From Pestalotiopsis fici W106-1 (lineage: Eukaryota > Ascomycota > Sordariomycetes > Amphisphaeriales > Sporocadaceae): a stretch of DNA of 64,000 bases. Positions 45,330 through 56,473 of the stretch are shown here, one piece after another (position 1 is the stretch's first letter; each line of letters opens with the position of its first letter). The position numbers were made by a program, and so were the translations under genes. The stretch is from positions 1,178,001-1,242,000 of the forward strand of contig NW_006917103.1 in assembly GCF_000516985.1 (NCBI RefSeq), written 5' to 3'. A model generated the notes under the pieces. The model saw only the letters and a program-made list of their open reading frames with translations, did not search any database and was not told where the DNA came from.

Positions 45330-45805
45330 TTACTCAAGTTGATGATAGTACAGAGTATCGGAATATGTTGACGTTGGAGGATAAGCCAAGTCCAAAAAGT
45401 TCTTCACCAACGAAAATGGTCTCAGTGTGGTTGTATCCCGACGCTTTCCAACTGCGCTGACCACGAGATCTTCAATCTCCCGCTGATCCTGACATGTGGC
45501 TCCCCCACCATATTTTCATGTCGTTTGCTGCAACTTGTTCAGCTAATGAAGCGAAGGTGCCCCTGAGATAGTGAATTAGTAAAACTCTTGTAACAAGGTG
45601 CACAATACTGACCTGGAATAGATTTGTGAAGGACGACCATGGCCACCCAGATTGCTTTTGAGCATACTTTTGCTTGTTTCCATAGCCATAGTAGAAAGAA
45701 ATATGTTAAAATGGTAGATATTGATACGATGACTGGAAGTCCAAGGCGTTGTAAATGTGCCAGCTCCAGGCTGTTGGATGCGATATGTAGCGACATGGCT
45801 GGCAT
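45330..45805 (-). pseudogene. Possible relic of a membrane-anchored protein
   Basis: On the complement a Met at 45805 opens a stretch with a strong membrane segment ('LGLPVIVSISTILTYFFLLWLWKQ') and a following 'VVLHKSIPG'. A GTCAGT donor and a TACTAATTC...CTCAG branch/acceptor suggest a spliced gene. After the splice the retained frame stops at once, while the +1 frame continues ('TFASLAEQVAAN'), then is stopped and resumes ('YNHTETIFVGEELFGLG'). A hydrophobic anchor followed by 'IPG' recalls the start of a fungal P450, but this is weak. I treat it as decayed or spurious. Confidence 0.3.
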
Positions 45806-46374
45806 TTTGGTTTCGTTATTGATTTGATCTCTTCAATCTTTCTTGAACAATCTTGAGTAGAGATGATATAGTTGCAAAAGGTCAGGACGACAAAGTCGAT
45901 AAATATACACGTTGATAGAACAATGACCAGCAGCAAGTGACATGACATAGGGCTGTGTAGCATGCTTTACTCTCTATATAGCCACGCCAGGGTGTTGATT
46001 ACGTTGGAAATGTATTCAAGTACCTAGATATGCAAGCACATGCTAATTTAGGCCACCACCCATTGAAGTCTTCTTCCAGTTTCATTGTTCATTGGCCACT
46101 GGAGAATCCCTGTTATAGCCCCCACACTGCAGCACCGCCAACCAGCACCGCCAACCATCATATTGCCGGTTTTTGCGTAAATGATGCGTTCAAATTTAAT
46201 GTGAAAGTTTTCTATACCTCTTTCTCTTTCTGGGCATCAATTATCCTCGTCTTTCAGATTGCTTATTGATCGTACTCTGAATTTTTTTTTTTTCTAATCC
46301 CCCCTCCACTTCTCTCCCTCCTTCAAATTTTGCCTTTGTATGAAGAATAGAGAAGACTAAGACACAACCCCACG
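45806..46374. other. Intergenic region, promoter side of the second P450 of the pair
   Basis: 570 bp without a gene. A duplicated GCACCGCCAACCA-like unit lies near 46130-46156, and a T-rich tract near 46283 precedes the P450 start by about 90 bp. Confidence 0.45.
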
Positions 46375-48226
46375 ATGGCCTGGTCAATTGAACTCCCACA
46401 AGAGCCTTATACCAGCTATCTGGTCGGTCTATTGTTTTTCTTCTTGGTGCTTCCAACATCCTGTTCCTTTGCCACACAGTGGCGTTACAGGGCTGCGGTG
46501 AACCATGAAGGAAAGATCAATAGTCCACCCACCGTTCCTTATACTATTCCCATCCTTTGTCATCTCGTGCCTTTAGTTCGGAATCCTTTTGCATTTGTGG
46601 TCAACACACTGTGAGATCATATATGAATTTGATTCGTTCGGGAATATTGAGCTCACCAATCCCACAGGGAATGCTATGGGTGGCGTCAGCCACTACGAAT
46701 ATGGGTGGGGTGGAAAAGCTTGACTATAGTGTCAAACCCATCCCATATCCAGGAAGTGTTTGCTGCCTCTAAGCAGCTAACAAGCAAGCCGGCTGTTTTG
46801 ATAACCATGAAACTTCTCTTGAAGACGCCGTCTCGAGCGATGCCATTATATGAAGCAGATGACTCGGGAATGGCAATCAAGCCTAACAAGCGAAGCACCG
46901 TCGCACATGTAGACAGGATAAATTTTCATCAGGCCAGGGCGGCTCAGAAATTCCTTTCAACTCAACATCTCACTTTTCTCAATGAAAAGTACCTGACGAC
47001 ATTCGAGCGTAACTTGCAACAGCTAGGGTCGCACGACACAGATACCTGGGTGGAATATCCTGACTTGTACGCCTTTCTGCAGACGAACATTACACGAACA
47101 TCCGTGGAGGTCTTGATGGGCTCCAAGGTGTTGGAAATGAACCCAACTTTGATTGAAGACTTTTGGGAGTTTGATATGGCCGTGCCTTGGCTCTTTCGCG
47201 GGTGGCCACGCTGGTTTCTCCCACGTGCCTATTCAGCACGGGACAGGGTTCTTGATGCTATCAAAAAGTGGCACGCTCACGCCCATGCACAGTCCGACTG
47301 CACCAAGCTAATGGACGACGATCCTGAGTGGGAACCTTACTTTGGCAGCAAGCTTCTCAGAGCGCGGCAGGAATATGCCCTCAAGATGAAACTCATGGAT
47401 GCAGACGCCCGTGCCTCTGAAGATCTTGGACTCTTGATGGCGTAAGTTATTCGTTCACATATCCTGAATCAGGTTCCTACCCTCCCTCCACCAAGACTGA
47501 CATGTAAGCAGTTCAAATGCAAATGTAGTCCCCAGCGTATTTTGGTTCCTACATGAAACCCTGACGGACTGCAGTCTGAAAGAGCGCTTAATGGACGAAA
47601 TCAACTCATGCAATGGCCCTTCTGGACTCGACCCTAACAGACTGGTCGCCCAACCGTTGCTACAATCATGTTATGCCGAGACACTACGGCTTCGGGTTAC
47701 AAATGGTATGGTTCGGCAGAATGACTCGGAGCCGTTTGTCATGGGAAACGGCTATCGGGTTCCAAAAGGCGAGCCAATGGTCATTTTCACCCACCACCCT
47801 TCTCTCAACGAGGAGTCTTGGAATTCGACCAGGAGTTCCTCCACAGACGTACCCCTGACCCAATTTCACGCTGAACGTTTCTTGGTCCCTGACGATACGG
47901 TTGAAGAGAACACAAGTAATGGCAATGTGCCCGGAGCCGACGTTGAAGGCGGCAAGTACAAGTTTTCACTCGACGGCCTTGCTGGACTATGGCTACCTTA
48001 TGGTGGCGGACAACGAATGTGCCCAGGCCGGCATTTTGCCAAGGCAGAGATGCTCAGCACCCTTTCATTGCTTCTAAGTCAATTTGACTTGGAGTTGATG
48101 GATACTGACAAGTTCCAGCCAAAGCCTGATTCAAATTGGTTTCCGACTGGAGCTCTTCCCCCTGACTGCAAAGTACCTTTTCGAATGAGGAGAAGGGCCA
48201 AGGCAACGTATGATATCGACGGTTAA
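46375..48226 (+). CDS. Cytochrome P450 (CYP7/CYP8-like class), second of the related pair
   Basis: Three exons: 46375-46610, 46668-47441 and 47512-48226. The introns are 57 and 70 nt, giving 574 residues. Membrane anchor 'YLVGLLFFFLVLPTSCSFA'; 'VPYTIPILCHLVPLV' forms the hinge. The I-helix equivalent 'LLMASNANVVPSVFWFLHE' has Asn-rich, non-AGxDT character. The K-helix is 'YAETLR' (Glu393, Arg396) and the heme ligand is Cys507 in 'LPYGGGQRMCPGRHFAKAE'. The mid-region 'VPWLFRGWPRWFLPRAYSARDRVLDAIKKWHAHA' parallels 'FPWLAKGVPKFIIPKAYAVRRRLHSHFKRWYAYA' of the P450 at 35.7 kb. The two are therefore diverged paralogues, with the heme Cys at almost the same residue number. ER-bound, substrate unknown. 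Confidence 0.94.
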
Positions 48227-48752
48227 CGAGATGATTCCATGCACGTGTGGCATCTCCACTGCTGTAAATATAATGCATAGCTCTAAAACGGCCCCTGGCT
48301 TATTAAAGACGAAGCGAAGTGGACGGAATGTCGAACTTTCCTATGTTCGCGTGTCAAGAAAAGTTGGTAGAAATTGTCATGACAATCATGTGAAAAGCAA
48401 GCTTAGAAACGCATTTATTGCCAGGCACTTTGATGTGCTACACCAACACTGTCTTATTCATGTTGAACGATGATAAAAACTCTGCACCCAGCCTTACTGT
48501 GACCTGAAATCACAAGGGGAACTTTGGCGGAGAATGAGGGAGAGGACCTGTCGCACAGCCGAGCTGCAAACCACCACCCAAAAACGATTGCCAGTGGACG
48601 GAATGATTATAAAACTCAAGATGACATTACCAAAGCGGCATTATTCTTTCAAGGCTCTTCATCCGCGTGACTCCGAGCTCATAGAGTGTTGAAACATTCA
48701 ATTAACAAACAGGTGTTGTAATATTGAGCTGAGGAAGAGAATGTCTAGTAGC
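48227..48752. other. Intergenic region
   Basis: About 525 bp downstream of the P450 gene; no gene or repeat supported. Confidence 0.45.
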
Positions 48753-48827
48753 TGCAGCTTCAACTGCCAGCGCGGCTCGTGGTACTCTGTACACTAGATT
48801 CACTGGCGCGGGGATGCGATGGCGGGG
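48753..48827 (-). pseudogene. Relic matching the C-terminus of the PTH11-like receptor
   Basis: The 28-bp stretch 48800-48827 matches 42280-42307 (the receptor's C-terminal coding end) at 27 of 28 positions in the same orientation. Weaker similarity and a shared GTACACT continue beyond. On the complement it reads 'PTPPSHPRASESS', against 'PPPPSHPRTSDSV' in the receptor. The upstream part of the receptor is not recognisable here, so this looks like a truncated duplicate end. Confidence 0.45.
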
Positions 48828-49145
48828 TGGGTTGGGGTGCTAGGATAAGGTTGAATAGTGCTAGCGAGACTCTCTTATGATCATAGAGTTGTTCTAATAC
48901 CACCAAGATCTTAGCTGTACCTGTGTAAAAAGAAAAGAAAAGAAAAAATGGGGTACAGATAAGAAGATGATTGCGCCCAGCTTCAATATAATTGAATATA
49001 CGGCCTTGAACTACTTCAATCCTCACTATTCACCGGATGGAGGCCGACGAAAATCTCTGAGACAGTCATGGTAGGGGTTGGCCACGTGAGACTCGAAAGT
49101 ATAAAACTCATTTCAATCATCACGTGAAGCGACACTGAACCAATT

Positions 49146-49535
49146 ATGACGACGGTAAGTATAAAAATCCAAATCCATGGGAGTAGCAGCGTAGCAATAA
49201 TATCCGGCTCACCTGGCCTGGTTGCAGAGATTCTAGACCCGGCAGCAGCAGCAGATAAACTATCGCATCATTCATCTCGGTACAGAGATGCGGTCCGCTC
49301 GTTGCAGGACCTTTCAAAATGCGCTGTCGGGCTGATTGTTACAAATAAAGGCTCGGCCTGTCAAGCGATACAACGTGATAACAGATTGTCGGACGGCAGC
49401 CATGCCATCGTGAGCCTCCAGATGTCAGTCAGGACAGGCGCACGTAGACCCGGGGTGTCAATATCGATTCTTTATGCTATATGCCTGTCGATGACCCGCT
49501 TTGAAGCTGCGACAATAATATCTGCGATTCGGTAA
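49146..49535 (+). CDS. Small hypothetical protein or decayed gene
   Basis: An ATG at 49146 opens 129 codons. A GTAAGT donor directly after the third codon and a GTTGCAG acceptor at 49230 would alternatively give a spliced product beginning 'MTTEILDPAAAADKL'. A TATAAA-like GTATAAAAC at about 49099 and a CACGTG-like site lie shortly upstream, which supports a transcript. The protein has no recognised domain, signal peptide or membrane helix. It may be the remains of a larger gene. Confidence 0.3.
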   Translation: MTTVSIKIQIHGSSSVAIISGSPGLVAEILDPAAAADKLSHHSSRYRDAVRSLQDLSKCAVGLIVTNKGSACQAIQRDNRLSDGSHAIVSLQMSVRTGARRPGVSISILYAICLSMTRFEAATIISAIR

Positions 49536-49841
49536 CAGCAGCTCAAGTTCTGCTGGAACATGTTGTTGTTTTGTAACACGATAGATTAAGGTTTACTCTG
49601 GAATTGCTCTCTGGAAACCCGAACGGAAATAGAGACCTGAAGGTTGGGGTCCATGACTATTGAGTGCTTAGTCTTTAAGATGTCTTGGCATACGGCTTGT
49701 GAAATTGGTCAAATTGAGCCGTTGATTCGCGTACTGACGATATAAGCTAGGTTAGCTGGTTGATTCAGCAGTAATGGCATGTCGCCCTGTGTATTCTTTC
49801 TTGACAGCGCATCACTTTGTCCTCTCCGTCGCATGTCAAAA
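49536..49841. other. Intergenic region
   Basis: 306 bp; no feature seen apart from an in-frame upstream ATG (49779) of the next gene. Confidence 0.45.
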
Positions 49842-51529
49842 ATGAGGTTCTCCAGACTTGTCAAAAGTCTCGGCGCTTGGGCGTTGCTCAGTCGTGGTGG
49901 TGCAATTGCATTGGATTTTCAGGACGAGACGTGCCAAAACGAACTCTATCTAAAGCTCGCTCCCCTGGCGACAGATCCCTGGGCCAAACAGTTCTGTTCT
50001 GATAAATACCACAAGACTGACACTTCTCTTGTGACTACTTTTATCACAGCAACCTCGGTGTCGGATGCCGTGACTACCACCACTTCCACCACATCGACTA
50101 CCACAACTGCAACCACAACAACCACCTCGACAAGTACGACAACCACAACAAGCACTGCCACAAGCACTACTGTTACCACTACAATATCCACCTTCACAGT
50201 GACTACGATAATAACTGGCACATCGGCTGGAGTTGATCCTGATCCTGAGACCACATCGGCTGCAGTTGACCCTGAGACTACATCTGCCGACGTTGAACCT
50301 GATCCTGAGACTACATCGACCATAGTTGTTCCCGATGAGACCCCATCGGCCATAGTTGATCCTCTCACCACAGATTTACCCAGGAAGCGATATGCGAGAT
50401 GCCACAAGGCAAAGCCAACCTCTCGAATCAAGCCAGGTGGTGGTACATCCGGCGATAAACCAGACCCTTATCAGCCTCATTTCAAGCCTGCGTCTGATAT
50501 TCCATTCAAGGGTGACTTGGGTATTCCGTATTCGGACAGTCAGAATTCGGGCTCAGGAGCGGCGCCGCATATTGGCCCTAACAAACCATTCCACGACAAC
50601 TCACCCAAATATCAGCACAATAAATGGACACCAGATGGTAACCTCGAAGGCAACGCGGCCCCGTATAGCTACGGCACTCCAACTCAACACTCCCCTTCCG
50701 ATCCGACTAGTAACGGCTACTCATCAGATCCCAAAGCCGAACTCTACCAGAGCTTGTTGTATGCACCAGCTGCTACTGCGAGCAAATTCTGTAAGTAGTT
50801 TTCTTTCTCCTGACACGAAATGTTTGTCTGAAAATTCGAAGAGCCATTCAAACTCATTCCAATTAATAATCATTACTCATATTTCCTTAAAGGTTCCTGT
50901 TACCAGGCGACGGAGACTTCTACGTCCACCACGACTAGTACGGTCGCCACAACTGTGATAACCTCTGGTACGGTCACGGACATTGTGACTAGCACCATAA
51001 GCACAACTTCCACCTCGGTAACAACGACGACAACGACTTTGACGGTGCCAACCACTACAGAGACAACCAGCACGACCACTGCGAGTACGACTGTGACGAC
51101 CACAATCTCGGTAAGTAAAATTCCGATTATTTTCCCCTTTCGAGCTACACTCGCACAGACTTGATCTGCTCTCAGCTGTGTGCAATTCTCGAGGCAGAGT
51201 CGTATAAAGACCCAAGCTGACTCGTCCACCCCCCAAAAATACAGGTAGTCCCAGTTGCCATAGACTGCCCAGCCCTTGCACCTGCGTACTCGTCCGCAAA
51301 TGGCAAAGAATTCGACATACAATGCAATGCATATTATGCCGTGTCATCAGAAACTATAATTTTCAACACCATACTTGCGAATTTTCGGGCATGTCTTGAA
51401 CTGTGCTCTGTCACCACTGGATGCCAAGCTATCACCTACGTAAAATCAATAAGTAACTGCTCTCTGCTGACTGAAGTCATAGGGGGGAATCTAGATACCC
51501 CCGACTACGATAGAGCGGTGATCATCTAG
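49842..51529 (+). CDS. Thr-rich mucin-like secreted protein with PAN-like C-terminal domain
   Basis: Three exons: 49842-50790, 50893-51110 and 51245-51529. The introns are 102 and 134 nt, giving 483 residues. The chosen Met starts a signal-like segment (FSRLVKSLGAWALLSRGGAIALD); an earlier in-frame Met at 49779 would add 21 residues. A Thr/Ser tract ('TTTTSTTSTTTTATTTTTSTS') and a degenerate acidic repeat ('DPDPETTSA' units, 50229-50362) follow. Then come a Pro/Gly/Ser-rich hydrophilic region and a second Thr tract around the first splice. The last exon encodes a Cys-rich domain ('DIQCNAYYAVSS', 'FRACLELCSVTTGCQAITY', 'NCSLL') with PAN/Apple-like spacing. A heavily O-glycosylated cell-surface adhesin is the likely role. 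Confidence 0.82.
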
Positions 51530-51819
51530 CAGTAAATACAAAATGCAGGGAAACAAATGTTTACCTGAATAGTTATTATCCATTAATTCACACATTCTAT
51601 AATTTATTTGAAAAGAATTTATATGCAAGCTTTCGCTATACAATAAGAAAGAAAAGAGAAAACAAAGGACATAATTTGATAAAATGAGTGGAACGGACGA
51701 CGGTGTAAGAAAATATCAATGCAATACGACTAATCCCTAGGTTAACTGGCAATTATCAACTTAGCTGTGCGTGTGCGTGAGGAGCTAGTGAGGCACTCTT
51801 TATAGTGTGCCAAAAGTCA

Positions 51820-51839
51820 TGACATTACATGTAATGTCA
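51820..51839. repeat. Perfect 20-bp palindrome
   Basis: The 10-bp arm TGACATTACA is followed directly by its reverse complement. It could form a cruciform or bind a dimeric protein. No transposon gene or target-site duplication was recognised around it. Confidence 0.7.
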
Positions 51840-52003
51840 AATTTATGGGAGGGGGGTTCACCACTGCACCACAAACCTTTTGGTTAGATATTATCTTATG
51901 CTGTATCAGCACTTATTTAAGAGGTATAAAATATTTAGTACGACAAAATATTTGAAATATTAGTATTGAAATTGGCAAAAAAACATACAACACCGGGGAT
52001 TCC

Positions 52004-52042
52004 CCAGCCGTCACCGATCTGAGTACTAATCCAGCCGTCACC
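52004..52042. repeat. Direct repeat CCAGCCGTCACC, two copies
   Basis: Two identical 12-bp copies at 52004-52015 and 52031-52042 in the 3' flank of the C2H2 gene. Function unknown. Confidence 0.6.
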
Positions 52043-52222
52043 AGTTTGACTAGGGCAGAGCGGACGGGATGCCGTATTTTCTAGTGCGTATGGTCGTATG
52101 TGAAAGCTCTTGAGGGAAAAACTCTATATCTTTACTAGCTCAATACCATCACACTTACCGCACGATACAACCAGAAATGGGCCGATCGCCAACCTTGCAA
52201 CCTTGGAGCGTTCCGTCTCATC

Positions 52223-55200
52223 CTACGTTTCCCGTGCTGAAGACTTCCATCTTGACATTGAATCAAAAAAGTTCGACATGCGACTACTACCAGCCATGGC
52301 TTTGGCATTTTCAGATCCTATTTCTGGCGTTGTGGTACCAGATTCCTTGCCTTGAATGTTTTCCACCTTTCTGCGCTTGGCCATGCTCTTGTCAATACCT
52401 TCATCAGGATTGGAGAGGAGCGCTTGCCCGCAGTCTCGTTTTCCCGCTTCATTCGGACTCGAAAATGACAAGGGAGAAGGACTGCAAGCACGGTCCTGTG
52501 TGTTATCGGCACTGCCAGAGCTGATGCTGCTACCCAGACCGCTGTCGCGTACCGAGCTTTCAATTTCCTCAATCTCAATGTCGGGAGTTCCCTCCTCGGG
52601 CTGGCCATGATCTTTCCAGCGAAGGGGAAAGCGGCGGCTGTGTCCAAAGAGAACTGCGCCCTGAGAAACCCGTCCCAGGTTCAGGTTTATCGGGCTGCTC
52701 AGTCCCCTGGTCCAGAACTTGGGCATTGACGATGGAAGCAATACTTGCATTCGCTCGTGCTTGGATGGCGAGCCCTTGACGCAGCGGCAGGCCTCGAACG
52801 TCTTGTCTGGCGTGTGCCAGTAAATGTCGTCAACTAGTCGCCAAGGACTTGTTTTTGTGCTGCCGCGTTTCTGTAGGATTTCCTGGAGCTCCGAGACACA
52901 CACGGCCAAGACATCCTGGCCCTTTGGTACTGCAACGCTCCATTGACACTCTTCACAAGACTTTGTCCCTTCAGACTGTATAGGCTGTACCAGTTCTCCA
53001 AAACCAGTGCCAAAGAGAGTTATGGCATGTATAGCTCTTGTAAAGTCGACCCAGCCCCGACCGGTAGCTCTCAAGGTTGTCATTCGCGGCCAGAACGGAT
53101 CTTCATCAGTCGCCACGTCCATGAAATCGAAACCTTCGAGCTGGCGACGTGCAGAGGTTTTGAGACGGAATCCAATACCGTCTTGTGTTGATTCATCGGC
53201 CTGGTGTGCCATTATCTGCTCCAGAACATCGCTTATACCCTGGACTCTATCTCGGAAACAATAGTATGTCTGAGTCTGTGTCGTGACATGCTGAGCTGCG
53301 CGTGATGTACCAAGGATCGTTTCTTCTCGAGATGTGACTGGCTTTGAGTAGAGTGGGAGGCCGAGGTTGTGGGGATTTGTAAGTACGTGGATGGATGCTG
53401 TCTTGCCTGATTGATGTTCTTGAGCCTCTTGGAATGCTTGCGGGTCGTAGAGAAGTAAAGACTTGAAAGGGTCGGATGCATCATGTTTGAGTGACGCGCG
53501 AACAAGATGGAGGAGAGCACTGGTCCCATCGACCAGCCATGCCCTGCGATCTCCGACGTCGTACAGCACGACATATTTCTTGGCAATCCACTTGAGGCGC
53601 ATGGTGTAGTCGTCCCTTGATCTAATGTGCACTGCTTTGTCCTTCTTACCCAGCACACACGAGACGCCAGCAGTAATGTAAGAGCCGCCAACGATTGAGA
53701 TCTTCTCAAGAACACATCCAGGACTTGGTGGTTTCAAGCTAGACCATCCAATATCGTATTCCGCGCTTGGCCCCCCTGGAAATTCAGTTAATAAAACGCA
53801 AGACGGTCTGAGGAATGGAACAAAACGTACCAGTGACATTCTTGACATTAGTAGACCACCCCACTACATGACGGCATCTTTCAATGTCGGCGGTACTCAG
53901 GCCTGAGGGAGCGTTATCCAGGAACGGCTTCAGTCGCTCGTCACAATACGACATATACTCGCCGTCTGAACTGATAATCATATGCCAATATATGAAGTCG
54001 TTAACTCGATACAGAGGAACGAGAGCAGCCAACGCTGTCTTGAAGAGGGGTTTTCCGGTGCACTTTGAGAGTTGGCGTGTTCCTATGAGTTCTGCCATTG
54101 TTCCCAGGTCCAGCTCAATCCCTCCGCGAGCTTCAGCGTGCCTGGGAGTAGGATAGCCGCTGACTAGGACTGGATTTCGGAAAAGCTTCATCCAACAGCA
54201 ATTCCCAAAGTCGGGAGTTTTAGTCCAAGACATGTAAGACATATTGGCGAGTAACCTGCAGTCGTTCCCCGCCATGGATGTGGATGTCTCTGAAGTGTTT
54301 TGTTCTAGGGCTGAAATGAAACAAGTTGGAACAACGTTAATGATAGAGTCATCTTCGGGAGTTGCCCAAAACGCTGCTTGAAGCCACGCCAACACTTCTC
54401 CAACCTCGGCTATAGCAAAAGCATTGCCAACAGCTAGGATCTCGAGTCTGCGCCCTGTCGCGTCAATCTTGGCACCCAACTGGGTATCGTCATCGAGAGT
54501 GCCTGCAAATATTGTAAGAAATCAGCCTTGGTCTTCTGTAGGATCGGATAATATGGGCTTCACTAACATGAGGACAATGTCCCAACCTCTCGGCGCAAAA
54601 GATGAGCGAATAGCTCAATTATTCTTTCTCCACACTTTGGCCACAGTGTTCGTACATACTCTAGACAAGTGCCCGCCCAGGCTTGATTGTGTTCACCTGT
54701 TAGTACGAGGACTCGTGAAAATGCCTCGTGAGCCGGCAAGTCGTATTGCTGTTCTGTGAAGAAGCCGCTGAACCAGAGTAATCGAAACACTAGTCTGTGC
54801 GTTTTGGGGGGTTCCTTTCGAGATATCTTCTCTTGCCTACCCAAAGCGGTGAGAATTTGGTTCTTAATGCGAGCCTGTGCATTGTTTTTCCCGACTATTT
54901 CTAGTTGTATCTCCCGCAGCATAGCGCTCTGCAGCCACTCGAATGCCGTGGAATGGACAAGAATGCTACGGTATGCGTGGAGCCTTGGGTACTCTTCGAA
55001 ATCATCAGTTGCATCGTACTCTTCATTCCACGATGTCTTGTCCTGGGCATTGTCATGAGGCAAGTCTTGCTGCTTCTGCCAGAGAGACACCTTGTCTATG
55101 GTTGACATTTCGTTGATTTTTGGTAAGTCTGGTACTTCATTGTCGTCTTTTTCTTCTTCTTCAAATGCGAGGACTCTAGACACTGCTTCAGTGATCTGCC

Positions 55201-56473
55201 TAGATCAATGTGAGCTATAATGATCAATTTCATGTTCGTAATCCAATGATTCACTTACTCTCTATATTTGTGCACAAAGCACGCAAAGCGCATTTTAGCC
55301 GGACCAGACTCATTATGCCCGAGTCTGATTGCGAAACCTTCCAAAAGGGACGGCAATGCGTTTCTTAGGGTCACCATCAGCTCCTTGGGGAGACTTCTCG
55401 GTAACGCTGCGGCTAGCTCCTCGGCAAGCTCGGATATGAAATATTCCAATTGGTTTCCATGGATATTCGAGGCCTTTGAATGCACTGTACGTTCTTCTGT
55501 GGTGTTCTCAATGGAGTCAACTCGAGCACTAGTTGACGCATCTCGACTCAATTTGAGTCGGTCTAGTTTTGCCTGGACGCTTCCATATCCAGAGTCTGGT
55601 GCAAACTCGGTCGTGTCCAAAGAGTGAGCTGGAGTGGCCACATGATCGTCAGTCGTAACCGTCGCTTTCGAAACGAATGTTCCATACGGCGAGATGGTCG
55701 GAATGGTGAAGGCGGATTTACTGTAGCTTAAGTGGCCCCCTTCCGGTTGTTTTTCGTATGGCGTGAGAAAATTTAATGTAAATTGACTTTCAAACGCTGG
55801 GTTGGGGAAATCAGGATCATATACTATACTCCACGGTCCGTGTAAGCCAGAGTTGTTCAATGAGGCTGGAGTCTGTAAACTTGAGGGGTTGCTAGTCCAT
55901 GGTGATTCTGTTTCCGGTGCACACAATCCAGGATCACTTTCTATAGAAGGGACTGGAGCTCTGCCGGGGTCGCCTCCAGCTCCAGCTCTCGAGCTTTCAG
56001 GATCACTCTCTCGTTCGCTTTTCTATGCGTTAATTTATACTCAGTAGCCTCGGCAAGATAGCCTAGCCAAGAAGAGAACCTACTGCCTGGTTATATGACG
56101 AGCCAAAAGATCTGCCCGGTGAAATGCTTTTTGGCAGCCTGGATACGAACATGGGTATTCAGGTGCTTGGTGGGTTAATTGGTGGCGTCTGTAACAATCT
56201 CAATAATTAAATTTCCAAGAATTATACAATCAGTGATCGTACCCAAGATGTTCCCGTCTCGTAAATGTCTATTATCTCGATATCAATACGTTGAATGCCT
56301 TCATTTGCTATTCACCGAGAGTGACATACCTTTGTGCATATTTCACAAACATGTGTAGGGATGCCCTTCTTGGGTTTTGATACCCGACCAGTCACGGGGG
56401 CTTTCTCTTGTTGCTCCTCGCCACATGTTCCCACTGGGCGAGCGGGAGCGATTCCTTCAGTCCCTTGATCCAT
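52223..56473 (-). CDS. Large two-finger C2H2 protein with fungal-specific C-terminal region
   Basis: Seven exons on the complement: 56473-56330, 56268-56243, 56188-56084, 56017-55259, 55199-54568, 54502-53831 and 53775-52223. The introns are 54-66 nt, giving 1296 residues. Two C2H2 fingers sit at residues 43-63 and 70-92. The first, 'CEICTKTFTRREHLGRHQLTH', is assembled from three exons, one of only 26 nt. The second is 'CSYPGCQKAFHRADLLARHITRH'. Both have C-X2/4-C-X12-H-X3-H spacing, as in fungal regulators. The middle 'HKYREQITEAVSRVLAFEEEE' and 'LHAYRSILVHSTAFEWLQSAM' belong to a fungal-specific region without assigned chemistry. The last 200 residues are Ser/Pro-rich, with a basic 'AKRRK' patch. 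A nuclear DNA-binding regulator is inferred. Confidence 0.88.

Larger units (their letters stand above)
51530..52222. other. A/T-rich intergenic region with a 20-bp palindrome
   Basis: 693 bp without gene. It contains a perfect 20-bp palindrome at 51820-51839 and a 12-bp direct repeat CCAGCCGTCACC at 52004-52015 and 52031-52042 (27-bp period). The composition is more A/T-rich than flanking genes. Confidence 0.5.

Noticed and set aside
49946..50431. A Val-rich open frame on the complement
   Set aside because: It is the reverse reading of the Thr-codon tract of the mucin-like gene.
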